Both the position numbers and the translations under genes were made by a program. The notes beneath the pieces are model-generated. The model saw nothing but the letters and a program-made list of their open reading frames with translations, was not told where the DNA came from and made no database searches. From JBKBRC01 sp046292345 (GTDB lineage Bacteria; Bacteroidota; Rhodothermia; Rhodothermales; Rubricoccaceae): DNA of 35,846 nucleotides. Each line of letters opens with the position of its first letter. The stretch's first letter is position 1. Where the stretch lies: assembly GCA_046292345.1 (NCBI GenBank), contig JBKBRC010000028.1:1-35846 (forward strand). Direction: 5' to 3'. Shown piece after piece: positions 24,801-31,008 of the stretch.

Positions 24801-24947
24801 TCGCACACGCTGGTGGAGCTGGACACCACGCCGATCAACGCTGACGGGCAGTACGTGGTGACGCGCGTCAACACGGAGAACGTGGCCACGCCGAGCAACC
24901 TGCTCTCGCGCTGGCAGCTCCAGTTCGGCCTGCGCTACAGCTTCTGA
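21831..24947 (+). CDS. Oar-like TonB-dependent receptor (paralogue B)
   Basis: The 1038-residue protein has a signal peptide (ITLAAVLLCALAPAALAQ), a carboxypeptidase-regulatory-like domain with LPGANVVAVHEPTGTRYG, a plug with VSTEQIERLPTIARSIQDFTR and GGRNNRYNNIQLDGAILND, then VTRRGTNDFDGSAYFF, and a barrel ending WQLQFGLRYSF with terminal Phe. It lines up with paralogue A along its whole length, so the pair arose by duplication, probably as an inverted copy. The start is the ATG at 21831 in front of the signal peptide and 31 bases after a TAGCTTG promoter box; the frame open further upstream is not used. A 10-bp stem terminator follows. The ligand is unknown; Oar-like receptors are linked to uptake or export of large or peptide-like cargo. 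Confidence 0.94.
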   Translation: MLRSITLAAVLLCALAPAALAQGVTTSAMNGLVLDQSRQPLPGANVVAVHEPTGTRYGTITRADGRYNLTNLQVGGPYSVTVSFIGFQAVQETGITLALGENRVQNFTLREAAAALDEVVVLGTGDATFNASRTGASTNVSTEQIERLPTIARSIQDFTRLSPQVSGNSVGGRNNRYNNIQLDGAILNDAFGLPASGTPGGQVGAQPVALDAIAEFQVEAAPYDVRRAGFTGGLINAVTRRGTNDFDGSAYFFGRNQNFVGLSPDANRTRLEDFGEFQTGFRLGGPIQRNRLFFFANVETRRLNEPFGGGLAGSGAANEFVLGQADLERIRTIAQNYGLNPGSFGPASNNTNDVKLFGRLDWNINDNNRLTLRHNFVDAGADRGIFRSASSWSFDDINYVFRSRQNSSVAQLNSTLGSNLFGEARIGWTTVRDQRDYGDRPPAPSITIFVPGGRVDLGQERSSQQNALDQDILELTANATLFANNLTFVFGTDNQYSRFSNLFLQDFYGSYEFQGIDAFEAGQPSRYRYSYANEQFFPRGAAPRAEWGYIRAGLFGQAEWRALPGLNLTGGLRLDVPYFLDRPLRNETFEQAFGLRTDEVPSGNIQLSPRVAFNYDVTGDRSTQLRGGVGIFSGPPLGVWLSNQYSNTGVDILRVDVRNRPAGFFVPDPERQPRPGETAGLSPVATAAIALTDRNFTFPKVLRTSLGVDQRLPFYGLVATAEVQYSPVLNDVYFTNLNLGDQVGTNAVDGRPVFTALRDSRFTSAILMSNTDRGYTTNLTFQLERPSQQGFFGRMAYNFQQSRAVNSGGSSVALSNWNQNYTTGNPNDEAVSRTFFEVPHRILGVLSYNADLFASLAGRRGFATTFSLIYEGNSGLPYSYIFNRDVNGDGESFNDLVYIPRESDRNLFVISDADWAALNSYISNSSSLNARRGQIAERNGATAPWQNRFDLRLAQQVPTVSGQRAELTLDLINAGNLLNNEWGRVRTVGRSHTLVELDTTPINADGQYVVTRVNTENVATPSNLLSRWQLQFGLRYSF
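21957..22000 (+). repeat. Right arm of the 44-bp inverted repeat
   Basis: Partner of 21144-21187: 29 identical bases at 21957-21985, one mismatch at 21986, then 14 identical bases at 21987-22000. Identity at the third codon positions is striking, since flanking codons for the same residues differ. Confidence 0.92.
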
Positions 24948-24996
24948 GCTGCGCGGCGGCTCCGCACGGGCCCGGCCACCACACCGGCCACCCGCT

Positions 24997-25036
24997 CGCC
25001 CCTGCCGGCCTCGCGCTGGCAGGGGCGAACCTTTTC
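24997..25036 (+). terminator. Strong hairpin terminator after paralogue B
   Basis: CGCCCCTGCC (24997-25006) pairs perfectly with GGCAGGGGCG (25018-25027) around an 11-base loop, followed by AACCTTTTCC on the plus strand. It is 50 bases after the receptor stop and 28 before the convergent ggt stop, so it may serve both genes. Confidence 0.75.
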
Positions 25037-25054
25037 CGGCCGGCAGCGCACCGG

Positions 25055-26821
25055 TCAGTAGCCCACGGCGGCGTCCTGCCCGCGCGGGTCGGCGCCGCCG
25101 AGGAGCACGCGCCGGCGCTCGCGCCCGGCCTCGACGCGAGCCAGCCCCGAAGGGTCGGTCGTGACGGCGCCGGGATCGTCTTCGTAGCCGACCGCGACCG
25201 CGTCCACGCGGGCCCAGAAGCCGGTGGGCGTCGGCACGGCCCAGCCGCGCGCGCGCAGGTTCTCGGCCACGTCGGCGGCCATGCCCTGGTGCTCGGCATA
25301 GAGCACGTCGGGCTGCCACTGGTGATGGACGCGCGGCGCCGAGACAGCCGCCTGCACATCCATGTCGTGGTCGATCACGTTGAGAATGGTCTGGAAGACG
25401 GCCGTGATGATGCGGCCGCCCCCGGGCGAGCCCACGACGAGCATCAGCCGGCCCTGCACGTCCTCGACAATCGTGGGCGTCATCGAGGAGAGCATCCGCT
25501 TGCCCGGCGCAACCGCGTTGGCGTCCGAGCCGAGCAGGCCGAACTGGTTGGGCACGCCCGGCGCGACGGCGAAGTCGTCCATCTCGTTGTTGAGAAAGAA
25601 GCCGGCGCCGTCGACGACGAGGAGCGAGCCGTAGGCGCTGTTGATGGTCGTCGTGACGGAGACGGCGAGCCCGTCGGCGTCTACGACCGAGTAGTGGGTC
25701 GTCTGCTCGCCCTCGTGCGGCGCCGGGCGCCCCGCCGAGACGGCCGCGCTGGGCGTGACGCGGTCCGGATCGAACGAGGCCATGCGGGCGCGGACGTAGG
25801 CCGGATCGGTGAGGCCGGCCACGGGCACGGCGACGAAGTCCGGGTCGCCGAGCCACTCGGCGCGGTCGGCGTAGGCGCGGCGCATGGCCTCGCCCATGAG
25901 GTGGATCGTCGCCGAGCTGCCGAAGCCCATCGCGCGCAGGTCGAACGGCTCGACGGCCGCGAGCAGCTGCGCGAGCGCGACGCCGCCCGAGGACGGTGGC
26001 CCCATCGTGAGCACGCGGTGGCCGCGGTAGTGCGCCACGAGCGGCGGGCGCTCGAGGGGGCGGTAGGCGGCGAGGTCTTCGTGCGTCACGATGCCCCCGC
26101 TGCGGCGCATCTCGGCCACGATGAGGTCGGCCGTCTCGCCGCGGTAGAAGCCGTCGGTGCCGCGGTCGCGGATGCGCTCGAGGACCGCCGCGAGGTCCGT
26201 CTGCACGAAGCGGTCCCCCTCGGCGTAGGGGCGGTCCGGGCGCGTGAAGTAGCGGGCGGTGCTCGGGAAGGCGAGGAAGCGCTCGCGGAAGCTGTTGAGC
26301 AGGTCGGCCTCGGGGCGGGTGAGCACGAAGCCCTCGTCGGCGAGCGCGATGGCCGGCGCGAGCACGTCGGCGAGGGGCAGGCGGCCGTAGCGCGCGTGCG
26401 CGTGCAGCATCCCGGCGACGGCGCCCGGCACGCCGGAGGCGAGCGCGCCGCGCGTGCTCAGGCCCGGCACGGGCTGCCCGTCGGCGCCGAGGAACATGTC
26501 GCGCGAGGCCGCGGCCGGAGCGGTCTCGCGGTAATCGACCGTCGTCGCGGTACCGTCCGGGAAGCGGATCACCATGAAGCCGCCGCCGCCCACGTTGCCC
26601 GCCACGGGGAACGTGACGGCCAGCGCGAAGCCTGTCGCCACGGCCGCGTCTACGGCGTTGCCGCCGGCGCGCATGGCGGCCACGCCCGCCTCGGAGGCGC
26701 GCACGTCGGCCGAGACGACCATGCCGTTGAAGGCCCGGACGGGGTCGGGCGCGGGGGAGCGCTGCGCCGCAGCCGGCGCGGCGGCGAGAACGAACGCGAG
26801 GGCGAGAACGAGCAGACGCAT
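25055..26821 (-). CDS. ggt: Gamma-glutamyltransferase
   Basis: The 588-residue protein has a signal peptide (MRLLVLALAFVLAAAPAAAQ) and the full Ntn-hydrolase layout of gamma-glutamyltransferase. The large subunit holds ASEAGVAAMRAGGNAVDAA and NVGGGGFMVI. The self-cleavage site is EGEQ|TTHYSVVD, making T374 the catalytic N-terminal residue of the small subunit, followed by LNNEMDDFAV, a double-serine SSMTPTIV and GSPGGGRII. In the periplasm it hydrolyses or transfers the gamma-glutamyl group of glutathione and similar peptides. It is 86 bases downstream of the NPP-type gene on the same strand, possibly cotranscribed, and convergent with the receptor. A short palindrome, CCGTA-ATGC-TACGG, lies at 26844-26857 upstream of the start. 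Length is normal and no key residue is missing. Confidence 0.96.
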   Translation of the reverse strand: MRLLVLALAFVLAAAPAAAQRSPAPDPVRAFNGMVVSADVRASEAGVAAMRAGGNAVDAAVATGFALAVTFPVAGNVGGGGFMVIRFPDGTATTVDYRETAPAAASRDMFLGADGQPVPGLSTRGALASGVPGAVAGMLHAHARYGRLPLADVLAPAIALADEGFVLTRPEADLLNSFRERFLAFPSTARYFTRPDRPYAEGDRFVQTDLAAVLERIRDRGTDGFYRGETADLIVAEMRRSGGIVTHEDLAAYRPLERPPLVAHYRGHRVLTMGPPSSGGVALAQLLAAVEPFDLRAMGFGSSATIHLMGEAMRRAYADRAEWLGDPDFVAVPVAGLTDPAYVRARMASFDPDRVTPSAAVSAGRPAPHEGEQTTHYSVVDADGLAVSVTTTINSAYGSLLVVDGAGFFLNNEMDDFAVAPGVPNQFGLLGSDANAVAPGKRMLSSMTPTIVEDVQGRLMLVVGSPGGGRIITAVFQTILNVIDHDMDVQAAVSAPRVHHQWQPDVLYAEHQGMAADVAENLRARGWAVPTPTGFWARVDAVAVGYEDDPGAVTTDPSGLARVEAGRERRRVLLGGADPRGQDAAVGY

Positions 26822-26907
26822 CGGGCTCCGGAGGAAAAGCGGACCGTAATGCTACGGCCGCGCTCTGCTCCGGCTCCACCCAGAGGCGTCTTCCCCGGCG
26901 AGCGCGC

Positions 26908-28155
26908 CTAGCGGAGCAGCTGCCGCGCGCGCGCGGGGTCGCCGTCGTTGGGGGCCGGCGTGAGGCCGAGCGCGGCCGCCATGGCCTCGTAGAGGTCGAC
27001 GACGCGCACAGGCCCGGTCGTGCCAGTGCGAAACGCCGGGCCAGCGGCGAGCAGGTGCGCACGCATCGAGGGCAGCGCGTTGTCGTAGCCGTGCGCGCCG
27101 CCGCGCCCGAGGCGCTCGCCCTGCCGCGCCGCGTTCTCGCGCGAGGTGATCGTCCAGCCCTCGTCGGCCACGAGCACGACGGGCGCGATGCGGCGGTGGC
27201 CGCGGAAGTGCCAGCGCGCGGGCGTCTCGTCGGCGCGGTAGGCCGTCAGCCCGGGCACGCCGCGGAGCGCCGCGAGCACGGCCTCTTCGCGGCCGGGACG
27301 CACCCAGAGGCCGGGCACGGCGCTGCTCCACGTGACGCGCTCGACGTCGTCGGTGAGGCTGATGTGGTCGTCGAGGATCACGACGCGCTCGGGGCTGAGC
27401 TCGGCCATGCCGTGGTCGGACGTGACGAGGACGTTGATCCGTCCCCAGAGGCCGCGCGCCTCGAGGCCGTCAAGCAGCCGGCCGAGCGCGCGGTCCACCT
27501 CGCGCACGGCCTCGGCTACCTCGGGCGCGTCCGGCCCGTAGCGGTGCCCCTGCGTGTCGACGTGCGAGAAGTAGAGCGTGAGGAAGTGCGGGCGGCGGGC
27601 GGGCGGCAGGTCGAGCCAGGCAAGAACCGAGTCCACGCGCGCGTCGTGCGGCAGGTTGTCGTCGTAGGGCAGCCAGCGCGTCGGGCGGACGCCGCCGATG
27701 GCGGCTTCGGAGCCGGGCCAGAAGAGCGTGTGCGCGCGGAGTCCCTGCCGCTCGGCGGTCACCCAGATCGGCTCGCCCCCCCACCAGCGCGCGTCCTCGA
27801 CGGCGGCGCGGTTGCCGAGCGAAAACGAGGCCGGCGCGCCCTCGGCGGCGAACTGCGGGTCGAACATCGTGTTGCTGACGATGCCGTGGCGCGCCGGATG
27901 GAGGCCAGTGACGATGGAGTAGTGGTTGGGGAACGTGAGCGTCGGGAAGACCGGCTCGAGGTACTCGGCGCGGAGCCCGGCGGCGGCGATGCGGTCCAGC
28001 GCGGGCGTCTCGACGGCATCCTGGTAGCGCGGCAGGAAGCCATCGACGGAGATGAGCAGCAGCGGCGGCGGCGCGGCCGGCGACGGGTCGCCGGCCGGCG
28101 CAGAGCCGGCGCAGCCGGCGAGCAGCAGGGCGAGGAAGAGTGCGAGCAGGCGCAT
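26908..28155 (-). CDS. NPP-type nucleotide pyrophosphatase/phosphodiesterase lipoprotein
   Basis: From ATG at 28155 the protein has 415 residues and a lipoprotein signal (lipobox LLAGC, lipidated C15). The alkaline-phosphatase fold of the ecto-nucleotide pyrophosphatase/phosphodiesterase family is clear: metal-binding LLLISVDGF (D38), the nucleophile motif FPTLTFPNHYSIVTG (T74) with GLHPARHGIVSNTMFD, SHVDTQGHRYG and VTSDHGM. Members cleave nucleotide or phospholipid phosphodiesters outside the cytoplasm; the substrate here is not readable. The first 12 residues of the longer frame (28191) are rejected because they precede the lipoprotein signal and a TAGCTTG promoter lies at 28189-28195. It is the first gene of a likely pair with ggt. 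Confidence 0.92.
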   Translation of the reverse strand: MRLLALFLALLLAGCAGSAPAGDPSPAAPPPLLLISVDGFLPRYQDAVETPALDRIAAAGLRAEYLEPVFPTLTFPNHYSIVTGLHPARHGIVSNTMFDPQFAAEGAPASFSLGNRAAVEDARWWGGEPIWVTAERQGLRAHTLFWPGSEAAIGGVRPTRWLPYDDNLPHDARVDSVLAWLDLPPARRPHFLTLYFSHVDTQGHRYGPDAPEVAEAVREVDRALGRLLDGLEARGLWGRINVLVTSDHGMAELSPERVVILDDHISLTDDVERVTWSSAVPGLWVRPGREEAVLAALRGVPGLTAYRADETPARWHFRGHRRIAPVVLVADEGWTITSRENAARQGERLGRGGAHGYDNALPSMRAHLLAAGPAFRTGTTGPVRVVDLYEAMAAALGLTPAPNDGDPARARQLLR

Positions 28156-28188
28156 GTAGCTTCGGGGCAGGGTTACACGTGCTCGGCG

Positions 28189-28195
28189 CAAGCTA
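28189..28195 (-). promoter_or_regulatory. Candidate -7 box for the NPP-type gene
   Basis: TAGCTTG on the minus strand, 33 bases before the ATG at 28155, which leaves a leader of about 27 bases. It overlaps the 28191 alternative start, making that start unlikely. Confidence 0.55.
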
Positions 28196-28276
28196 GCGCG
28201 TCCGTGTTGTCTCCCTATGAAGCCCGGTCAGGCCGACCGGGCCGGAGCGTGGCCGCCGCACCTTCGCCTGTCGCGC

Positions 28277-28312
28277 AAAAAAGCCGCCCCGGAGGCGTTC
28301 TCCGAGGCGGCT
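28277..28312 (-). terminator. Rho-independent terminator of tRNA-Lys
   Basis: On the minus strand AGCCGCC-T-CGGAG pairs with CTCCG-G-GGCGGCT and is followed by six T. It begins 8 bases after the tRNA 3' end and is the clearest intrinsic terminator in the window. Confidence 0.92.
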
Positions 28313-28319
28313 CTGCGGG

Positions 28320-28393
28320 TGCCCCCACTAGGACTCGAACCTAGGACCCGCTGATTAAGAGTCAGCTGCTCTAACCAACTGAGCTATGGAGGC
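28320..28393 (-). tRNA. trnK: tRNA-Lys (anticodon CTT)
   Basis: The 74-base minus-strand sequence folds as a full cloverleaf: acceptor GCCTCCA/TGGGGGC (one G-T wobble), D-arm GCTC/GAGC with AGTTGGTTA loop, anticodon stem GCTGA/TCAGC with loop CTCTTAA (anticodon CTT, reads AAG), five-base variable loop, T-arm CTAGG/CCTAG with TTCGAGT, and discriminator A. The CCA tail is not encoded. A promoter box lies just upstream and a strong terminator just downstream, so it is a single-gene transcript. Confidence 0.97.
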
Positions 28394-28398
28394 CCGGC

Positions 28399-28405
28399 TA
28401 AACTA
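28399..28405 (-). promoter_or_regulatory. Candidate -7 box of tRNA-Lys
   Basis: TAGTTTA on the minus strand fits TAnnTTTG except at the last base and lies 6 bases before the mature tRNA 5' end, so the transcript would start almost at the tRNA. Confidence 0.45.
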
Positions 28406-28472
28406 CGGCACCACGGGCGCGCCCCGTGGGGAGCGGCGGTGAAAAGATGAGCCGCCGGACGGCGGCCGCGGC

Positions 28473-28479
28473 TACTTTG
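28473..28479 (+). promoter_or_regulatory. Candidate -7 box for the ABC ATPase gene
   Basis: TACTTTG is a perfect match to TAnnTTTG. It lies 40 bases before the GTG at 28519 and downstream of the ATG at 28447, so it helps decide the start. Confidence 0.55.
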
Positions 28480-28518
28480 GGTGCCCCGCCGCCCGTACCC
28501 CCTCCCGACGCTCCTGCC

Positions 28519-29160
<642 letters not shown>

Positions 29161-29171
29161 ACGCCCCTTCC

Positions 29172-30512
29172 GTGTCGTCCCTCGCCCTCGCCCTCGCCTA
29201 CCTCCGGCAGCGCCCCGCGCAGACGCTGCTCAACGTAGTGCTGCTCGCGCTCGGCATCGCCACCGTCGCCGCCCTGCTGCTGGCCGGCCGGCAGGCCGAG
29301 CGCAGCCTCGCGCGCGGCGCCGAGCGCGTAGACTTCGTCGTCGGCGCCAAGGGCAGCCCGCTCCAGCTCATCCTCTCGGCCGTCTACCATCTCGACTCGC
29401 CGACGGGCAACATTCCTCACGCGCTCCTCGACTCGCTGCGCGCCCACCGGGCCGTCGCCGAGGCCATCCCGCTCGCCCTCGGCGACGCGTACGAAGGCTG
29501 GCGCGTCGCCGGGACGGAGCCGGACTACGTGGCGCTCTACGAGGGCACGCTCGCCGAAGGGCGGCTCTGGGAGGCCACCGGCGAGGCCGTGCTCGGCGCG
29601 CGCGTCGCCGCAGCGACGGGGCTCGGCGTGGGCAGCACGCTCGTAACCACGCACGGTCTCGGCGGCGGCGACGACGCCTCCTACGCCCATGACGACGCGC
29701 CGCTGCGCGTCGTGGGTGTGCTCGCGCCCGGCGCGGGCGTGCTCGACGCGCTCGTGCTCACGGACGTCGGGACCGTCTGGGACGTGCACGGCCTCGGCCT
29801 CCCGCCAGACGAACACGCGGCCGACGAACACGCGGCCGACGAACACGCGGNNNNNNNNNNNNNNNNNNNNNNNNNNNNNNNNNNNNNNNNNNNNNNNNNN
29901 NNNNNNNNNNNNNNNNNNNNNNNNNNNNNNNNNNNNNNNNNNNNNNNNNNGCCGACCGGCGACGGCCGTGACCTGACGGCGATCCTCGTGCGCGTCGCTT
30001 CGCCGGTGGCCACGTTCCTGCTGCCGCAGCAGATCAACGCAGAGACGACGGCGCAGGCGGCCATCCCGGCGCAGGAGATCCAGCGCCTGCTACGCCTGCT
30101 CGGGATCGGCTTCTTCGCGCTGCGCCTGCTCGGGGCCGTGCTGATCGCCGTGGCCGCGCTGAGCGTGTTCGTCACGCTCACAACCGCCCTGCGCGCCCGG
30201 CGGCACGACCTCGCCGTGCTGCGCGCGCTCGGCGCCTCGCGCGGCCGCCTCGCGGCGCTCGTGCTCACCGAGGGGTTGCTCCTCACGGCGGCCGGCCTCG
30301 CGCTCGGGCTGCTGCTGGGCCACGGCGCGGCGGAAGTCCTCGGCCGGCTCGCTCCGGGCGACGGCGCGAGCGTGCGCCTGACCGGCTGGGCGCTCGCGCC
30401 CGCCGAGGGGCTGCTCGTGCTCGCCGTGCTGGCCGTGGGCGCGCTCGCCGCGCTCGGCCCGGCCTGGCAGGCCTACCGTACCGACGTCGCACGCACGCTC
30501 GCGGCGCCCTGA
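29172..30512 (+). CDS. FtsX/MacB-like ABC permease, interrupted by an assembly gap
   Basis: The frame starts with GTG at 29172. It has an N-terminal membrane segment (LLNVVLLALGIATVAALLLAG), a large extracytoplasmic domain and three C-terminal segments with the FtsX-like core (FVTLTTALRARRHDLAVLRALGAS, LTEGLLLTAAGLALGLLLG and LLVLAVLAVGALAALGPAW). Within the extracytoplasmic part, three copies of a DEHAA repeat run into 100 N (29851-29950). The reading frame resumes after the gap, so this is one gene broken by assembly, not a mutation; its true length is unknown. With the ATPase it forms a transporter or mechanotransmission complex in the inner membrane. Histidine-rich loops at this place in related permeases suggest metal binding, which is inference. 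Confidence 0.87.
   Translation: MSSLALALAYLRQRPAQTLLNVVLLALGIATVAALLLAGRQAERSLARGAERVDFVVGAKGSPLQLILSAVYHLDSPTGNIPHALLDSLRAHRAVAEAIPLALGDAYEGWRVAGTEPDYVALYEGTLAEGRLWEATGEAVLGARVAAATGLGVGSTLVTTHGLGGGDDASYAHDDAPLRVVGVLAPGAGVLDALVLTDVGTVWDVHGLGLPPDEHAADEHAADEHAXXXXXXXXXXXXXXXXXXXXXXXXXXXXXXXXXXPTGDGRDLTAILVRVASPVATFLLPQQINAETTAQAAIPAQEIQRLLRLLGIGFFALRLLGAVLIAVAALSVFVTLTTALRARRHDLAVLRALGASRGRLAALVLTEGLLLTAAGLALGLLLGHGAAEVLGRLAPGDGASVRLTGWALAPAEGLLVLAVLAVGALAALGPAWQAYRTDVARTLAAP
29808..29850 (+). repeat. 15-bp tandem repeat (DEHAA) at the edge of the gap
   Basis: GACGAACACGCGGCC begins at 29808, 29823 and 29838, the third copy being cut by the N run. Each unit encodes Asp-Glu-His-Ala-Ala. A longer array of this unit is the likely cause of the assembly break. 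Confidence 0.93.
29851..29950. other. Assembly gap of 100 N
   Basis: Exactly 100 N, the usual placeholder for a gap of unknown size. It lies in a coding repeat of the permease gene. Confidence 0.99.
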
Positions 30513-30543
30513 GCGTTGTCTCCCTCTCGCCATCGTCGTCGCC

Positions 30544-31008
30544 ATGCGCCCGATCGTCCTGCTTGCCTCCGCCGCCCTGCTCGTTCTGGCCCTGCCGCCG
30601 GCGCACGCGCAGTCGCGCAACGCGCGGGTGCCCGCCCGTGCAACACCGGCGCAGCCGCAGGCGCAGGCGCTCTCGTGGGCCGCCCTCGGGCGCGTGCGCA
30701 TGCAGGGCAGCCGCCCGCAGTTCGACGCAGCCGTGCAGCGCCTCCATGGCCGGCAGGTCACGCTTCAAGGCTTCATGCTGCCGCTCGAGCAGACGCCACG
30801 CCAGACCATGTTCCTGCTCACGGCCGTGCCCATGCAGGACTGCTTCTACTGCGTCCCGAGCGGGCCCGAGTCGTTCGTCGAGATCCGCCTGGCGCAGCCG
30901 GTGCCGTTCTCCTACAACCGGATCACCGTGACGGGTCGCTTCGAGACGCTCGCCTCTGACCCGATCGGGCTCTACCGTATCACGGGCGCGCGGGTCTCGG
31001 GGGGCTGA
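30544..31008 (+). CDS. Exported DUF3299 family protein
   Basis: The 154-residue protein has a signal peptide (LLASAALLVLALPPAHAQ) and a DUF3299-type domain: a WAALGRV start, LHGRQVTLQGFMLPLEQ, TMFLLTAVPMQDCFYCVPSGPESFVEIRL with a CxxC pair, and VTVTGRF before a final YRITGARV. The domain is small, beta-rich and exported; its function is unknown. It follows the permease by 31 bases, so it probably belongs to the same operon as an accessory protein of the transporter. DUF3299 genes are often found beside such ABC systems, in some proteobacteria in a zinc context, from my memory of the family. Its last 29 bases overlap the 3' end of the convergent kinase gene. Confidence 0.85.
   Translation: MRPIVLLASAALLVLALPPAHAQSRNARVPARATPAQPQAQALSWAALGRVRMQGSRPQFDAAVQRLHGRQVTLQGFMLPLEQTPRQTMFLLTAVPMQDCFYCVPSGPESFVEIRLAQPVPFSYNRITVTGRFETLASDPIGLYRITGARVSGG

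Noticed and set aside
26844..26857. CCGTA-ATGC-TACGG palindrome upstream of ggt as a regulator site
   Set aside because: Only 5-bp arms and no second copy found; too short to support a site call.
22326..27062. 1578-codon minus-strand open frame
   Set aside because: Runs antisense through the plus-strand receptor and out of frame through ggt; composition is shadow-like.
28426..28518. Upstream ATG starts for the ABC ATPase (28426, 28447)
   Set aside because: They lie before a perfect TACTTTG promoter box and add only Pro/Ala-rich residues; GTG at 28519 gives the usual family length.
29851..29950. Permease as a pseudogene or two split genes
   Set aside because: The frame resumes after the N block and the domains on both sides belong to one FtsX-like permease; the break is an assembly gap.
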